Assembly (NCBI GenBank): GCA_000727475.1
Contig: KL647307.1
Coordinates: forward strand, 1,260,895-1,324,894
Length of the DNA: 64,000 bases
DNA from: Sarcocystis neurona
Taxonomy: Eukaryota; Apicomplexa; Conoidasida; Eucoccidiorida; Sarcocystidae
Direction: 5' to 3'
The notes beneath the pieces are model-generated. The model searched no databases. It saw only the letters and a program-made list of their open reading frames with translations, and had not been told where the DNA came from. Below are positions 22,001-34,000 of this stretch, in pieces (position 1 is the stretch's first letter; each line of letters begins with the position of its first letter). A program made the translations under genes and the position numbers.

Positions 22001-25000
22001 CGCTTGCGCTGTACTGTCCGACGTTCTTCGCTAAACTCATATAGAGTCACACACAGAACTGTATATGTGTCTCTCTGTTCATGTGTGTGTATCGATATAT
22101 ATCTATAGAGACACCCACAGACATGTATACGTATCTGTCTATCTATTTGTTTATATGTGAGTGTGTGTGTGTGTGTGTGTCTATTTATATACGTGTATAG
22201 ACTCCCACGCAGAAATGTGTTCGTATTTGTCTGTCTATTGATACATGTATTTACACACGTATGAATACATATATATATGTATTCGTCTGTTGTGCATGGT
22301 GCTGTGCGCCGTCTCCGACGTGCACGTGAGCCGGTGTAGACAAAGGGAAACCGCTCTGCAGGGCCGCTGGTATATGCGTCGGGCAGGGAGACGTCGGCGA
22401 TGTTCTCTCCGCAGTTACATGCTGAAGTATTCACAAAACAGCTGTGTACATCAGACGAGGTAATGTTGTCTGTTTGATCCCGCCGAGTATTCGTGGAGCA
22501 CGACTGAACTTGTTGATGTGCGATACGTACGCGGCCGGCACAGGGCCTCTCGCAGGCACTTACGTTAGTATGGGCGTGCGGCACGCATATGAACACTCTA
22601 GAGAGAGACATATTTTTGTAGAAATGGACTTCCACTAGAACGCATGCAGGGTTGACGCGGTGCACGTGAAGGACCCTGCTGAAATTTCTACGTTAGTTCT
22701 CAGTCCGGAAGGTCTTCACCAACCCAGAATACGTGCGCAAATAACCGACTATCCGCATACAAATATCTGTGCATATTCACACACATATATATATATGTAT
22801 AGACGTACTCTATATTCCTTCTCGGCTTTTCCACCGTAAGAATTGAGATTCGGCAAACTTACGTATGTAAGTTCCCGAATGTATCCTGCGCAGCGAGACG
22901 TCTCCTCAATAGTGGAAATATGCGTACGTGTGTGCAGGTATCTGTCTGTATGTATACGTCTGAGGGGGTGTGGAGTACGGCGCGCGTAGACGTGCACCGA
23001 ACAGAGCAGTTCAGGCTCTGTGTCTCCCGGTGCGTAGGGGGCCATGCGTCCTGCCATGCCGTGGTGTGTGTGGAAGGCCTCCTGCAGCACTCCTTTTGCT
23101 ACAACTTGACGACGTGTGCTGCCTATTTCTCCGCGTGACGAAGAGATGATTGCTTGTGACTGTCAGACGTTTTCGTCTGCACTGCGCAGAAGGTGACGTT
23201 GTCTTTTTCTGTGTGGGCGTGGAGGAGGAGCACCGCCCACCGCTGTGCGGGTAGTCATCTAAGTTCGCTGCTCTTCGTGTACGTCGTTGCCCGACAAACT
23301 CCTTCTTTGTCTTTCAGCGGGCGCACGCAAAAATGCAAGTGCGCTTTCCTGCATCCAGCGTCTTCAGTGGGCCTTTATATTTTCATTTCGTGTCTGCAAG
23401 TGTTATGTTGGCGGAGACGATAGGGCGGGTTGAGAGAGGTGTGCATGCTTGCTTATGCGTGCGCTGGAGATGTGTGTCTATAGGAGGTGTACATGTGTAC
23501 GCGTGAGTATACGTGGAACACCAGCAGCAAGAGTCTGGCACACCCGTTGTAACGTGTTGCTTGTAGACGACACACGCGTCAACAGCTGCAACTTGTATCT
23601 GCTGTGCTGCAGGCGCTGCGTCGGCTGCAGGACACGCGAGTGCTGGTGGTTGGGGCCGGAGGACTGGGTAAGAGGACCGCTCACTTGGTTTGAGAGAAAC
23701 GAATGTAGAGATAGAAAAAGAAAAAGGAAGCTCTGCTGTGTTGCTGCAGTAGTCGAGACAACCAAAGACGTCCTGTTGCTGCTGCTGCTCCTGCCGTAGG
23801 CGAGCGAGCACTAAACGGGCGTGGCCGCTGCAGTTACCTCTGCTGCTCTTTCGGGTTGCTCGGGACAAGCTACGCCTGTAGCTGCTGTCCTGAGAAAGGC
23901 AACACTTGCTGCTGCTGCTGCTGTCCCGCCTGCTGGTGTGCTGCTGCTGTTCCTCCTGGTGACGCTGCTGCCTGCCTTGCAGCTGAGAAATGCGTGTTGC
24001 GGATGCCTGTGTGAGTTCTGCTCCTGTTGTCACTGGACCTGCGTCTTATCCGTCGCTGCCGGGGGGCAGTGTATGTGGTGTTCCCTCGCTTTGACGGGGC
24101 TTTCTGCGTTTCTCTCTGCTGCCGCTGCTGATGGCGACGAGTATTCTTCGACTGCAGAGAGCTGCTCTATCTCTAGCTGACGGTCCATCTTCTGCTGCTG
24201 CTTCTCCGTCCTGGAGTATCTGCCACTTCTGCAGTTGTGTCGATCTCTGTATGTGTCTACCAGAATGTTTCCAAAGGCACCTCAGCGTACTTACCTTTCT
24301 TCCCCTCTTCACAGTTATCACCTTGCGCCTGGTTATTCGTGTGGCTCCTGCTTTGCTGTTTCGTGCGATTTCATCTGTCCAGCCGCCGCAGCCGCTCTTC
24401 CGCTCTCTCTTCTTCTCTTTCGCGTTTGTCCTTCCACCTAGAGCGGGGTGCGTGGTCTTCCCAATGCTACTGCAGCAGGTGCTACCTTGCTGCTGCTGCG
24501 CGGCTTTGACACCAGCGGGTGTGCTGCTGTCTCGCCGCTCTTGTTGCCTCTCGCGCTGCCGCTGCCGCTGCCACAGCTGCTTGAGATGCTGTTGCTGCTG
24601 GGCGACTTTTCCTCCTGGCGCGTCTGCCATTGCTGCTTGTCCAGCTGCGGCGTCTGCTGCTCTCTTGTTGCTCGAGTAACTTTTCTTCCTGCTGCCTCTG
24701 CTCTCTTCCTGCTGCTGCCGCCTTCCTGACATGTTCTGTCTCTTGGTTGCTGCGACTTCTGCTGCTGCTTCTGGCGTATGCTGTTATGGAGCCGCTGCGA
24801 CTGTTACTTCTACCGCTGTCGCTGCTTCACTGCGGCGGCGACGACTGCTAGTGACACCACCTCTGCTGTTTTGCTGCTGCCGTGGCTCCTTCTATCGCTG
24901 CTGCTGTTATCGCTGTTTGCTGGTGCTGTGACGTCTACTGCGGCTGCTATTATTGCTGTACAGCTGCCGCTGTGGCCTGTGCTGGTGCTGCTTCTGCAGT

Positions 25001-28000
25001 TGTCGCTGTCCTGCTGAAGCTGCGGTGTCTGCTGTGGCTTTGAACTCTTCCTGATCGTGCTGTGACTTCTGCACCTGATGTTTTGCTGCGGTTGGTGTGA
25101 CTGGTTTTCAGCGTCTTATCGTCCTTCTTCTGTTTCTCTGTTGCTGGTGCTTCTTCTTCTCCTTTTAGGCTGCGAGCTGCTGAAGTGTCTCTGTCTGAGC
25201 GGCTTCAAGCGCATCACCGTCCTTGACATGGACGTCGTCCAAATGTCCAACTTGCACCGGCAGTTTCTCTTCCGCGAGCATCACGTGGGACAATTCAAAG
25301 CCTCTGTGGCTGCGGAGTTCCTTAACAGCAAGTTTGCTCATCTTGGCGTCGCAGTAGAGAGGTGAGTCGCCAGTCTCTTCTTCCTGCTTCTCTCCTTCCG
25401 TTCTCCCGCTTTGTATCTTTCCCAGCAGCACGCGCAACCGGACTCTCGAAGGAAATCCAGGCTCAAGTGCACCGAAGACACAGCCGAAAGAACAGAAGAG
25501 GAGGAGGAGGAAAAGCGTAGAGATAGTGAAACATGAGCCACAAGATTAAAAAATTTCTACTGAACGTCAACTCTTCTCTTTGTGCTGACAAGCTCGAATC
25601 TTTTTCCCTAGAGTTACCTAAACCGTCATAGATGCGTCCATATATACGTATACATACGTGTACATACATATGCATATGTATAAATATGTATTTATAGGGC
25701 GCTTCTGAAGACCAAAGTTCTTTTCGCCGAGACAATTTTGAAATTTTCTAGTAGCGTTACATACTTCCTTCGTGCAGGTCATTCTTTGAACGTTTGCGCT
25801 GGGGCAACATTAGCTACTCACATAGCAGAAACGACGTGGCTTTTCTTGACTAGCGGGCAGGGCTTCGTCTACCTTTGGTTGACCGTGACTCTTCTGAAGA
25901 CTGATAAACGGGACTTTCGGCAGGGTGGGTGAAAAGCGCGCGGCTCGCATGTTCACGGCTAGCAGCACTGGCGAAGGTATCCCTGTTGGGTAGCAGTAGG
26001 TGTTTCTGCGTATAAGTTTGACCAGTCATCGACGTAGTTGCCGGCTCTGCCTGGGGAAATTACTGTGTCCCAGCTCGTGCCTCAGCTGAACGGCGATGTG
26101 AGTAGTGGAAGAATCTGTAAAAGTCGACTGCTGGTCGTGCACACTCGAGGGGCCAGCAGAAATGGGGAGAGAAAGCGGGGGAGGCAGACCTAGCTAGCAG
26201 GTACGGCTTGAGCAACGGCGACCAATAGAACCGATGAATAACCAGGGCGTGAGCCCGTGTGAATCGTAGGTGACGGCCACGGCGCGAGCTAGCGAGAATA
26301 GTAGACACGACGTGCTGATATGGCTAAAGCCAGAGGGAAGAGTAACGCGGCCAGTAGACACGGCGTGAGAGCAAGTGCGGATAGCAGACTTCACGGCCGG
26401 TAGACATAGCTCGAGCAACTGTCCACTGAACCTACACGACTAGTAGTAGGCGTGGCGAGAGGACTGCGCTCGCGAGAGAGCCTGGTAGCTGTGGCTACGC
26501 GGCGTATTTCATCCTTCGGGCTGCTAGACAGGGGGAAGACTGACTAGCAGAGGTGACCACGACACATGGCTAGTCACGCTTGAATCCCGCCCCGAGGAGA
26601 AAATCACGTGCCTGCGTTTCTCTCTGCCTTGCGCAGATGCAGCACCTGATGTTGCAAGCGACGTTGCTTCACCATTTCGTAGCCGAGAGGTGCAGGCGGT
26701 CGGTGGGTTATAATTTTCAAGTCGACGACGCTTCTTTTGATGAAAGTCCATGTGCGTATATTCCCTGCATGTGTACCAACACATACACGGGAATGCGTAT
26801 CTCGATGCACTATTGATGAAAAAGTGTATATAAAGCTAAACAGCCAAGACGTGTATACATATAGAGAGAGACGTACATATGTACTAACGTGTGCATCCCT
26901 CCCCGTAGATACATGAGTCATTTTGCATGTATATGTCGTGACGGTACGGATATTACCGTACGAAGTGGACCAGGCGCGTAGGTGAGCTTTTGTTCACACA
27001 TGAGTTCCAGTATTCTACTGTTCTTACTTGAAGACGATTGGCTTTTAAGTGTGACGCACCACGTGTATGAAGGCCACGGAGAAGCAGACATACGTATGTA
27101 GGTGATCAGTAGCACTGGTAGCTATTGTTCTCTCAGACATATATTTATATATATATAGGTGATCAATAGCGTCCCGGTTGTATACTGGTAGCTGTTGTTC
27201 TGCCTGAATATGAAAAGCGTATATCTCTCTGCACGTTTGTGTGTGATACTGATGTGTGGCTGTCCAAGATTCCGTAGCTGCTCGTAGCGTAGAGAGTATC
27301 TACCATTGTCACTTTTCTCTGCCAGTCGCGTGCCTCTCTGCGTGGGTCGTGTATGAGATGCTTTTTCTGTGCTTATGCTGCTGCAGTTGCGTATGTCGGT
27401 TAGAAGAAAAGGATGAAACTTTCTACCGGCAGTTCCAGATGGTGCTTTCCGGCCTCGACAGCATCGAGGCCAGGCGCTGGCTAAATTCCATGATCCACAG
27501 CCTCGTAGGTCTTCGTCAACAGTCGCCGTTTCTTGGCTGTGTGCTACACCGCTTGTACACATGTATATATATGTACGTATGTGTATATGTGCAGCGTGAC
27601 GATACACGCAGCTACAGCATTAGGCATACAGACGTGTACCTGTGCATGGGGGAGAAGCAGCCGCAGCAGCAGGAGAGAGGAACACGGAGGAAAGGAAAAG
27701 GCAGGAAAACGAGATACATCACACACCGTACAGAGACGCGGACCCTTCATCCTGCAGAGATTCGTAGACGTGTGTAGAGACAGGAATTCAGTGCGCAATA
27801 ATGTGCACTTCTTTGTAGGGCGACACTTATGTGCCTTCTTGCTCCTGCACATCCTCTGTAGCAGTGTACGTGTATAGCGTGTGTATATACAGAGAAGGAG
27901 TGACTTGCAAAGACGTTTGTGGGTCTCTTTCTCTTCATAGGAAAACGTGGAAGCTAGCCACGTGTGGACTCCGGTACTTGCGTCGGCACTTGCGTCAACT

Positions 28001-31000
28001 GTCCACATTGAACAGGAGGCGTATGCACATTTGTAGCGCATAGACGGCCGCAACTGTTAGGAGGGTGTATCTTATGGCCAGCCAAAAAGGCGTTTACCCA
28101 GGGAAAGAGGCGCCGTACACGTACGCGTGATATAGATCTACACAGACACAGGTACATAAGCCAACAGGCGCACATACATACTCACGACTGAAGGGTCAAA
28201 TGCAGTGCAGAACTGCGTGAATCACCGTCCTCTCGACCTGTTCAATGTGGCCAAAGCGGATAAACGTACGCAGGGCATTAACGGCGACACATCTACATGT
28301 ATACAGAGGCAGCATTTGTAGAGCACCGCGTAGACACGAGCTGTATGGCTTCGCATATGTGTGCGCGCAAATAAGATGCACGCGTGCATGGATACACGGA
28401 CGTCCTGGCTATACGTGGGAAGGAATGTGTGTTTGCTGGAGGCTTCGCACAGGTACACATGTTGGGGCAGTCGAGATGTATCTGGAGAATCACCTGCGCA
28501 GGTATCACGTATGTATACATTGAAGCGTCACGGCCGGCTTTGGCTGGGCGACGGTTGCATGAAGTTTTGAGGCAGATGCGGAAGTACACGCTGACGTCTT
28601 TTCCGCTTGCACCTGTTAAGGACAAGAGAAGCCACATGTCTATGTATGGATCTCCTCATATAGAGATCTCTTCATATCTTTGTGTGTTCACAGATGCGTG
28701 GAGATTCGTGCAGGTATATACTTACGTACGAAGTCGCTCAGACGTGAACTCGTGGAGACAAATTCATACGCAGAGGGACAATGTGTGTACACCCACCTGG
28801 TGTATATTCCTTTGTATATATGTTTGTCTATAGGTAGAATGAACCGTAGGCCTGCAGAAGCTCTCTGTGTTGATATTACTACGTAGGGTCGAAGACTGGA
28901 GCCGACCCAGGCAATTGACAACTCCTGCAGCTCTGTGCGCTCTCGCAGACTCGTGTGCGAATCCTCTCTTTGCTAGACGCACAGCTTGTGTCTACTAGGA
29001 TAAATAAGTTCACTCTTTGTTGACCCTGTGGCTGGCGGTTTGTTCTCTCCGTAATTGTCAGCTATATGTGTGCCAGAGAAGCAGACTTGCATAGCTGCAT
29101 CTGTACGCCTAGGTTACGCACAGCGTGGTTCCTGGGAGCGCTCTTCGCAAGCGTGAAAGAATTAAGAGGATGTGAACAGCAGAACAGGACCAACAGCAAA
29201 AGCTGCGCTTTGTCGAGCGGTAGTCTGTGCAGTCATTGCGTTTAGTGCGACAACTTTCCCTTCGCACTCGTGGTTCAAAAGTGTGTCTGGGTAGGAAGAG
29301 AAAAAAAAGGAGGCGAGGACTTACACAGGGATAAAGGCTGCCAGGAGCAGTCGGGTGACTTGTAAACCAGCAGTAGATGTTGGTGGTGTGGTAACAGTAG
29401 CGTACGTGTAGTAGTAGTAGTAGTAGCAGTGATAAGGGTGGCGCTGATAATAGTAGTAGTAGTTGCTGTTGTAGTGGTAAAAGTGGAAGTAATAGAGTAG
29501 CTGCAGCAGTAGTAAGAGCAGCGCTGGTTGTAGCGGCAGTAGTAGTTATAGTGATACAGTCCAGTATAGTACAACACAAGGTAGTATATTCCCGCACAGT
29601 AGGAAGAAGAGAAGGGGGAGAAATGTACCAAAGAGTGCGCATTGAACCGCTTCTCTCGCCTGTTGTTAATTCTGTTGTGTGGCCACCGTCATACGGTCGC
29701 TTCGGCGCGTATTCCTCGGCGTCGGCGCAGCCACCGCCTAACTCAGGTGCCTTGGGTCTTCTGTGGCCACAGTGCTAGTACTGTTGTAGTCGTTGTAGTT
29801 GTGATGGCAGCACGAGCAGTGGCAGCTTTGACGACGGTTGTTACAGTAATGGAGTCCGCGTCGGCGAGCAGTCGTAGGCATGCTAGGGGCAGCAGGAGCG
29901 GCATGGCAGCTATGGCGCTGATGCCAGGAGAAGAAGGATGACTTCATAGGGCTTCTCTGTTTAGACCAGGAAGGTGCGACTTGCGTGTCTTTCGACTCGA
30001 AAAGATCAAAATGGAGAGACCGAGAGCGTTGAGTGTGCGACCTGTGAACGTACAGAAACAATCACACATATAAATGTGTAGATTTATATACGTGTACATC
30101 CATGTCATTGACGTTCGTATACACATCAGTATATACATCCATTCTGGCGAGAAGCCGGTATGTCTCCACAGATGCAGAAGGCAGAGGCGCATCTTCTTGC
30201 TGCATCTTCTATGTGCGCAGGTAGAGAGAGATGAAAATGGAGAGGTAGATGTGACGACGAGTATTCCGCTTCTGGACGGCGGCACCGAAGGACTGAAGGG
30301 CCAGGCGCGCTTCATATTTCCGTTCGTTACCTCGTGCTTCGAGTGCTCGCTCGATAGCTTTCCTCCTCAGGTACTCACAGGTGTAGCCAACTGCGAGTCC
30401 ACTGCATGCTGACGCTGTGACATTCCTGCTACAACAGACGCAACGACCGTCTCGGGAGCTCCGCGCTGGTCCTGCTGCTGCTCTGCCGCTGTGCCTTTAC
30501 CGCTCTACCGCTGCTGCATTTGTCGCTCTGCCGCTGTGCCTTTACCGCTCTACCGCTGCTGCATTTGTCGCTCTGCCGCTGCTGCATTTACCGCTCTGCC
30601 GCTGCCGCATTTGTCGCCCTGCCGCTGCTGCCTTGGCCGCTCAACCGCTGCCGCCAACGCTGGGGAGAGGGGGCCTGCTGCTGTGAGGAACTGGCGGCGT
30701 GCTGCTGCTGCACTATTTCAGAGGGACCTTGCTGCAGCTCCGGTACCAGCAGCAGCAGGAGCATTAGCACTTGCGCCGCCGAAGCCTTCAGCAGCAGCTG
30801 TCTTCACAGCAGCGGGAGTAGTGAAGCAAGAAGTGTCTGTTGGCGAGCGACACCAACAACATTCACAAAGCTCGGGTGCTGCTGGTGCCATTTGCTCTGT
30901 TCCCCTTCCTGTTACCTTGAATGCAGAAAACCTACCCGCTCTGCACTATCGCAGAGACGCCTCGACTCCCCGAGCACTGTATAGGTAAGCCCACCATGTG

Positions 31001-34000
31001 AACGTACATATATATCTATATACGCACGTATACAGATGAAATAGGCGTATACAGATGAAATAGGCGTACACAGATGTCTCGAGTTGTTTATACAGTATAC
31101 GGAGATGGCTTTGCATTTCTTTCGTTTTTCTCGTACTCTCTATTTCAGTATCTGTCTGTCTGTATAGACTTTCCTTCTTGTCTCTGTCTCTCTCTATCTT
31201 GGGTCATTTTCCTCCCGGCCCCTTCCCATTTTAATCTTTCTGACGCCGTCCTTCCATCCGTCTCCTCCATTCTGCTCCCCTCCGTGCACGTACTCCGTGT
31301 GTTTTGGATGTTTGTGCGTGCGTGTGTCTGCTGCATAAGAACCTGCGGGCGTCTATTTGACAGGCCCTCCTTATCCACACAGATTCGTCCGCAGTGCCGG
31401 TGAACAGGAGACGACCGTCCGCCTGTACACGTTCGCATTATCTCTCCTCTCACCCTGTCGCTGGTGGCGTAATTTTGCTATTACCGTGTGTGGGTACACT
31501 TCAATTTCTCCTATACAATCTATAGACGCACACACAGGGGAACACTCACGTGCATCTGCTCCTGCAGCTATCAAGCAGACCCAGTCACGTCGACGCATGT
31601 GCCGGGACTATGCTGTGGTTCCTTGCCCGGTGAGGAAGTGCAGGCGGCCTCTACGTGTGCCGCCTGCGGCAGGTAGTTCGTGCAGAAGAGTATAAGTATT
31701 TGTCCCTTTTTCAGCACGACCGTTCGGCGTGATGGCCGGACGCACGCTGGCCGTGGAGGCTCGCCGTCTTTGTAGCCACACTTTTGTGTATTTTGAAGTG
31801 CACGGTTGTCGGACCCGAGCAAAGGCTCGCGTGCTCGATGCCCTCGGTTTAGGGAGTCGAAGGCGTGCCCGATTGACTGTGGTAAAGAGGCCTGCCTTCA
31901 GCACTGGTATTACGTGTGTTGGGGTGTACGGTGACCGAGCGCGGGTGTGAGCCCCGCCTCTCCTCCGCACGGCATCCGTGCATAGTGACTGCGTAGACAG
32001 CGCGCGCTGGGACAAGTTCTCCGTTTCGAAGGTCATTCACGTGTGTTGAAGTGTATACACACGTGAGGACGGGAGAGGGTCCACATGCGAGAATTAACTT
32101 TGGCGAGACGAGTTGTGTATACACCTGGTGTTCGTACGAAGTGCTTCTTCGGGTAGGATATCCCTGCTGAGGTGTCTGTACACCTGGCGCGAGTGCACAG
32201 AAACACCGCCTGCAGGACGTCGACGAGTCCTCTGTAGGACACATGAAGTTGAAATGCGCAGGCTCGTGGCTTTGCTGTAAAGGCGTCTCCCTTTGCGTTT
32301 TTGAACGTCGTCTTATCAGTGCATTGCTGTTTTAAGCAGAACACTTACACGTGTACGAGTATGCGGGGACGTACGTCCAGATTTAGTACATATCCTCTGA
32401 GGCGCGTAGATGCCTTTGTCAGTGTCTCCCCATGCCTTGGGACACCTTCGGTCCCCTATTCGCATCAGCACTTGCCGTCACTGTCTCACAAGCGGCATCT
32501 GCGACTCATTGCATTTGGAAAAGAATGCTTATATACAAAGATACATATATTTATATATGTCCGCGCCGCGTATACTTGTGTGTGCGTATGCATACGTGTT
32601 TACGTGTGTGTGCGTGCATGCACACATATGGACATACATGTGGGCGTACCTGTTCGTAGACGTGCACGCGTCTGAGTGCGTTTCTTATCGAGTGTTCATA
32701 CATACATATGTGTGGGCATACGTACGTATCTATATTTTTGCACGTGTGTGTCTGTTCCACTATCTGTGGGCCTCTCTGCTGTTTAGAATACGCGATGCTG
32801 GTGCAGTGGCCGAAGGAACATCCCGGCGAAGCCTTTGTGAGTCGTCACGTAGCAGCTGCGGCGGCAGACAAGACGCACCAGGAGGAGTCCAGCAGCGACA
32901 GACGGTGGTGAAGAGGCAGCAGGGCCACAGAGCAGCAGCAGCAACAACAGCAGCGAAGTGAACAAGGACACGAGAAAGAGACGACATCAGAGGCACAACA
33001 CACAAGAGCAGGCAGCAGCATACAAAAGCAGGACGAGTTTAAACTCTAGCCGGCGCTTGTGCAGCACCTCGCGCAGCAAAACTGCCCATCTCATTTAGCT
33101 GGTGAAACAGAAGAGGGGCTCACGGGAAACCCTACGCGCTTTCGACGGTAAAAGGAACTACGGAGCCGAGGGAAAGCCCTTTCATGTTGTACACGTATGT
33201 ACAAAATATGCGTGTTTCTCTTTTGTATACGCGTGCCTACGAATATGTGTGTGTGTGTGTGTGTGTCTGGACGTTACCGGCTCTTCCACTTCACACCTAA
33301 GCTCCTCCCAACGTGTTCGACAAAATCTGCTGTAGGCGGACAGTTACGCACCCGTGTCGGTACGCAGGTGTACATACCTGGTGGCATCTTCACGCGTATC
33401 TGTGCATATGTATATTCATATATTAGCGTGAGGGAAAGACAAAAAAGCCGCATTTTTGTTTACACCTATATGTGTGTGGATATACGTGCATGCCTACGAG
33501 CACGCACGTCCATCCGGAAGTCACCTTTGCTTCTTGAGTTCCGTAGGATACACGCAGGACAGCAACGAGCTGCAGCATGTTGGCACATGTGAATACGAGT
33601 GTAAATACATGTGTGTGCATACGCATGCCCATATATATATATATATATATATATATCCATAGATACCCGTATGGGTATGCATACATTATATATATATATA
33701 TATATGCGCGGGCACATTGGTGCGTACTGTAACTTCACCACATAAATGCCTACACACAATTATATGTGTTTACAAGGGCGCGCGAGTAGGTGTAGAGTAC
33801 ATTGCCGTCTGCGTGCAAGCAACGACGTGCAGGGGAGGGACACACAAGATACGCAAGGAGGGAAGTTCCAGCATCTTTTTTCTTGGCATGCGTTTGCACT
33901 GAGCGCAGGACAGCGATACGTCACAACACGTGGAGTGGTTATTTTCAGCAGCCCAGCGACGGGCCGAGGCCTTCGGAATTCACGGCGTCACGTACTCTTT

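Noticed and set aside
21892..22665. 257-codon minus-strand open frame in UBA3 intron 1
   Set aside because: Its residues (Thr-His, Tyr-Ile alternations) come from GT and TA microsatellites; no domain and it lies wholly within an intron.
24046..24732. 228-codon Gln/Arg/Lys-rich minus-strand frame in UBA3 intron 2
   Set aside because: A by-product of CTG triplets read in reverse; no motif, and the surrounding UBA3 exons splice across it in phase.
30420..30780. Possible extra UBA3 exon or separate repeat protein in intron 5
   Set aside because: The flanking exons align with the family without a gap and in phase 0; the open frame is a 45-bp minisatellite.
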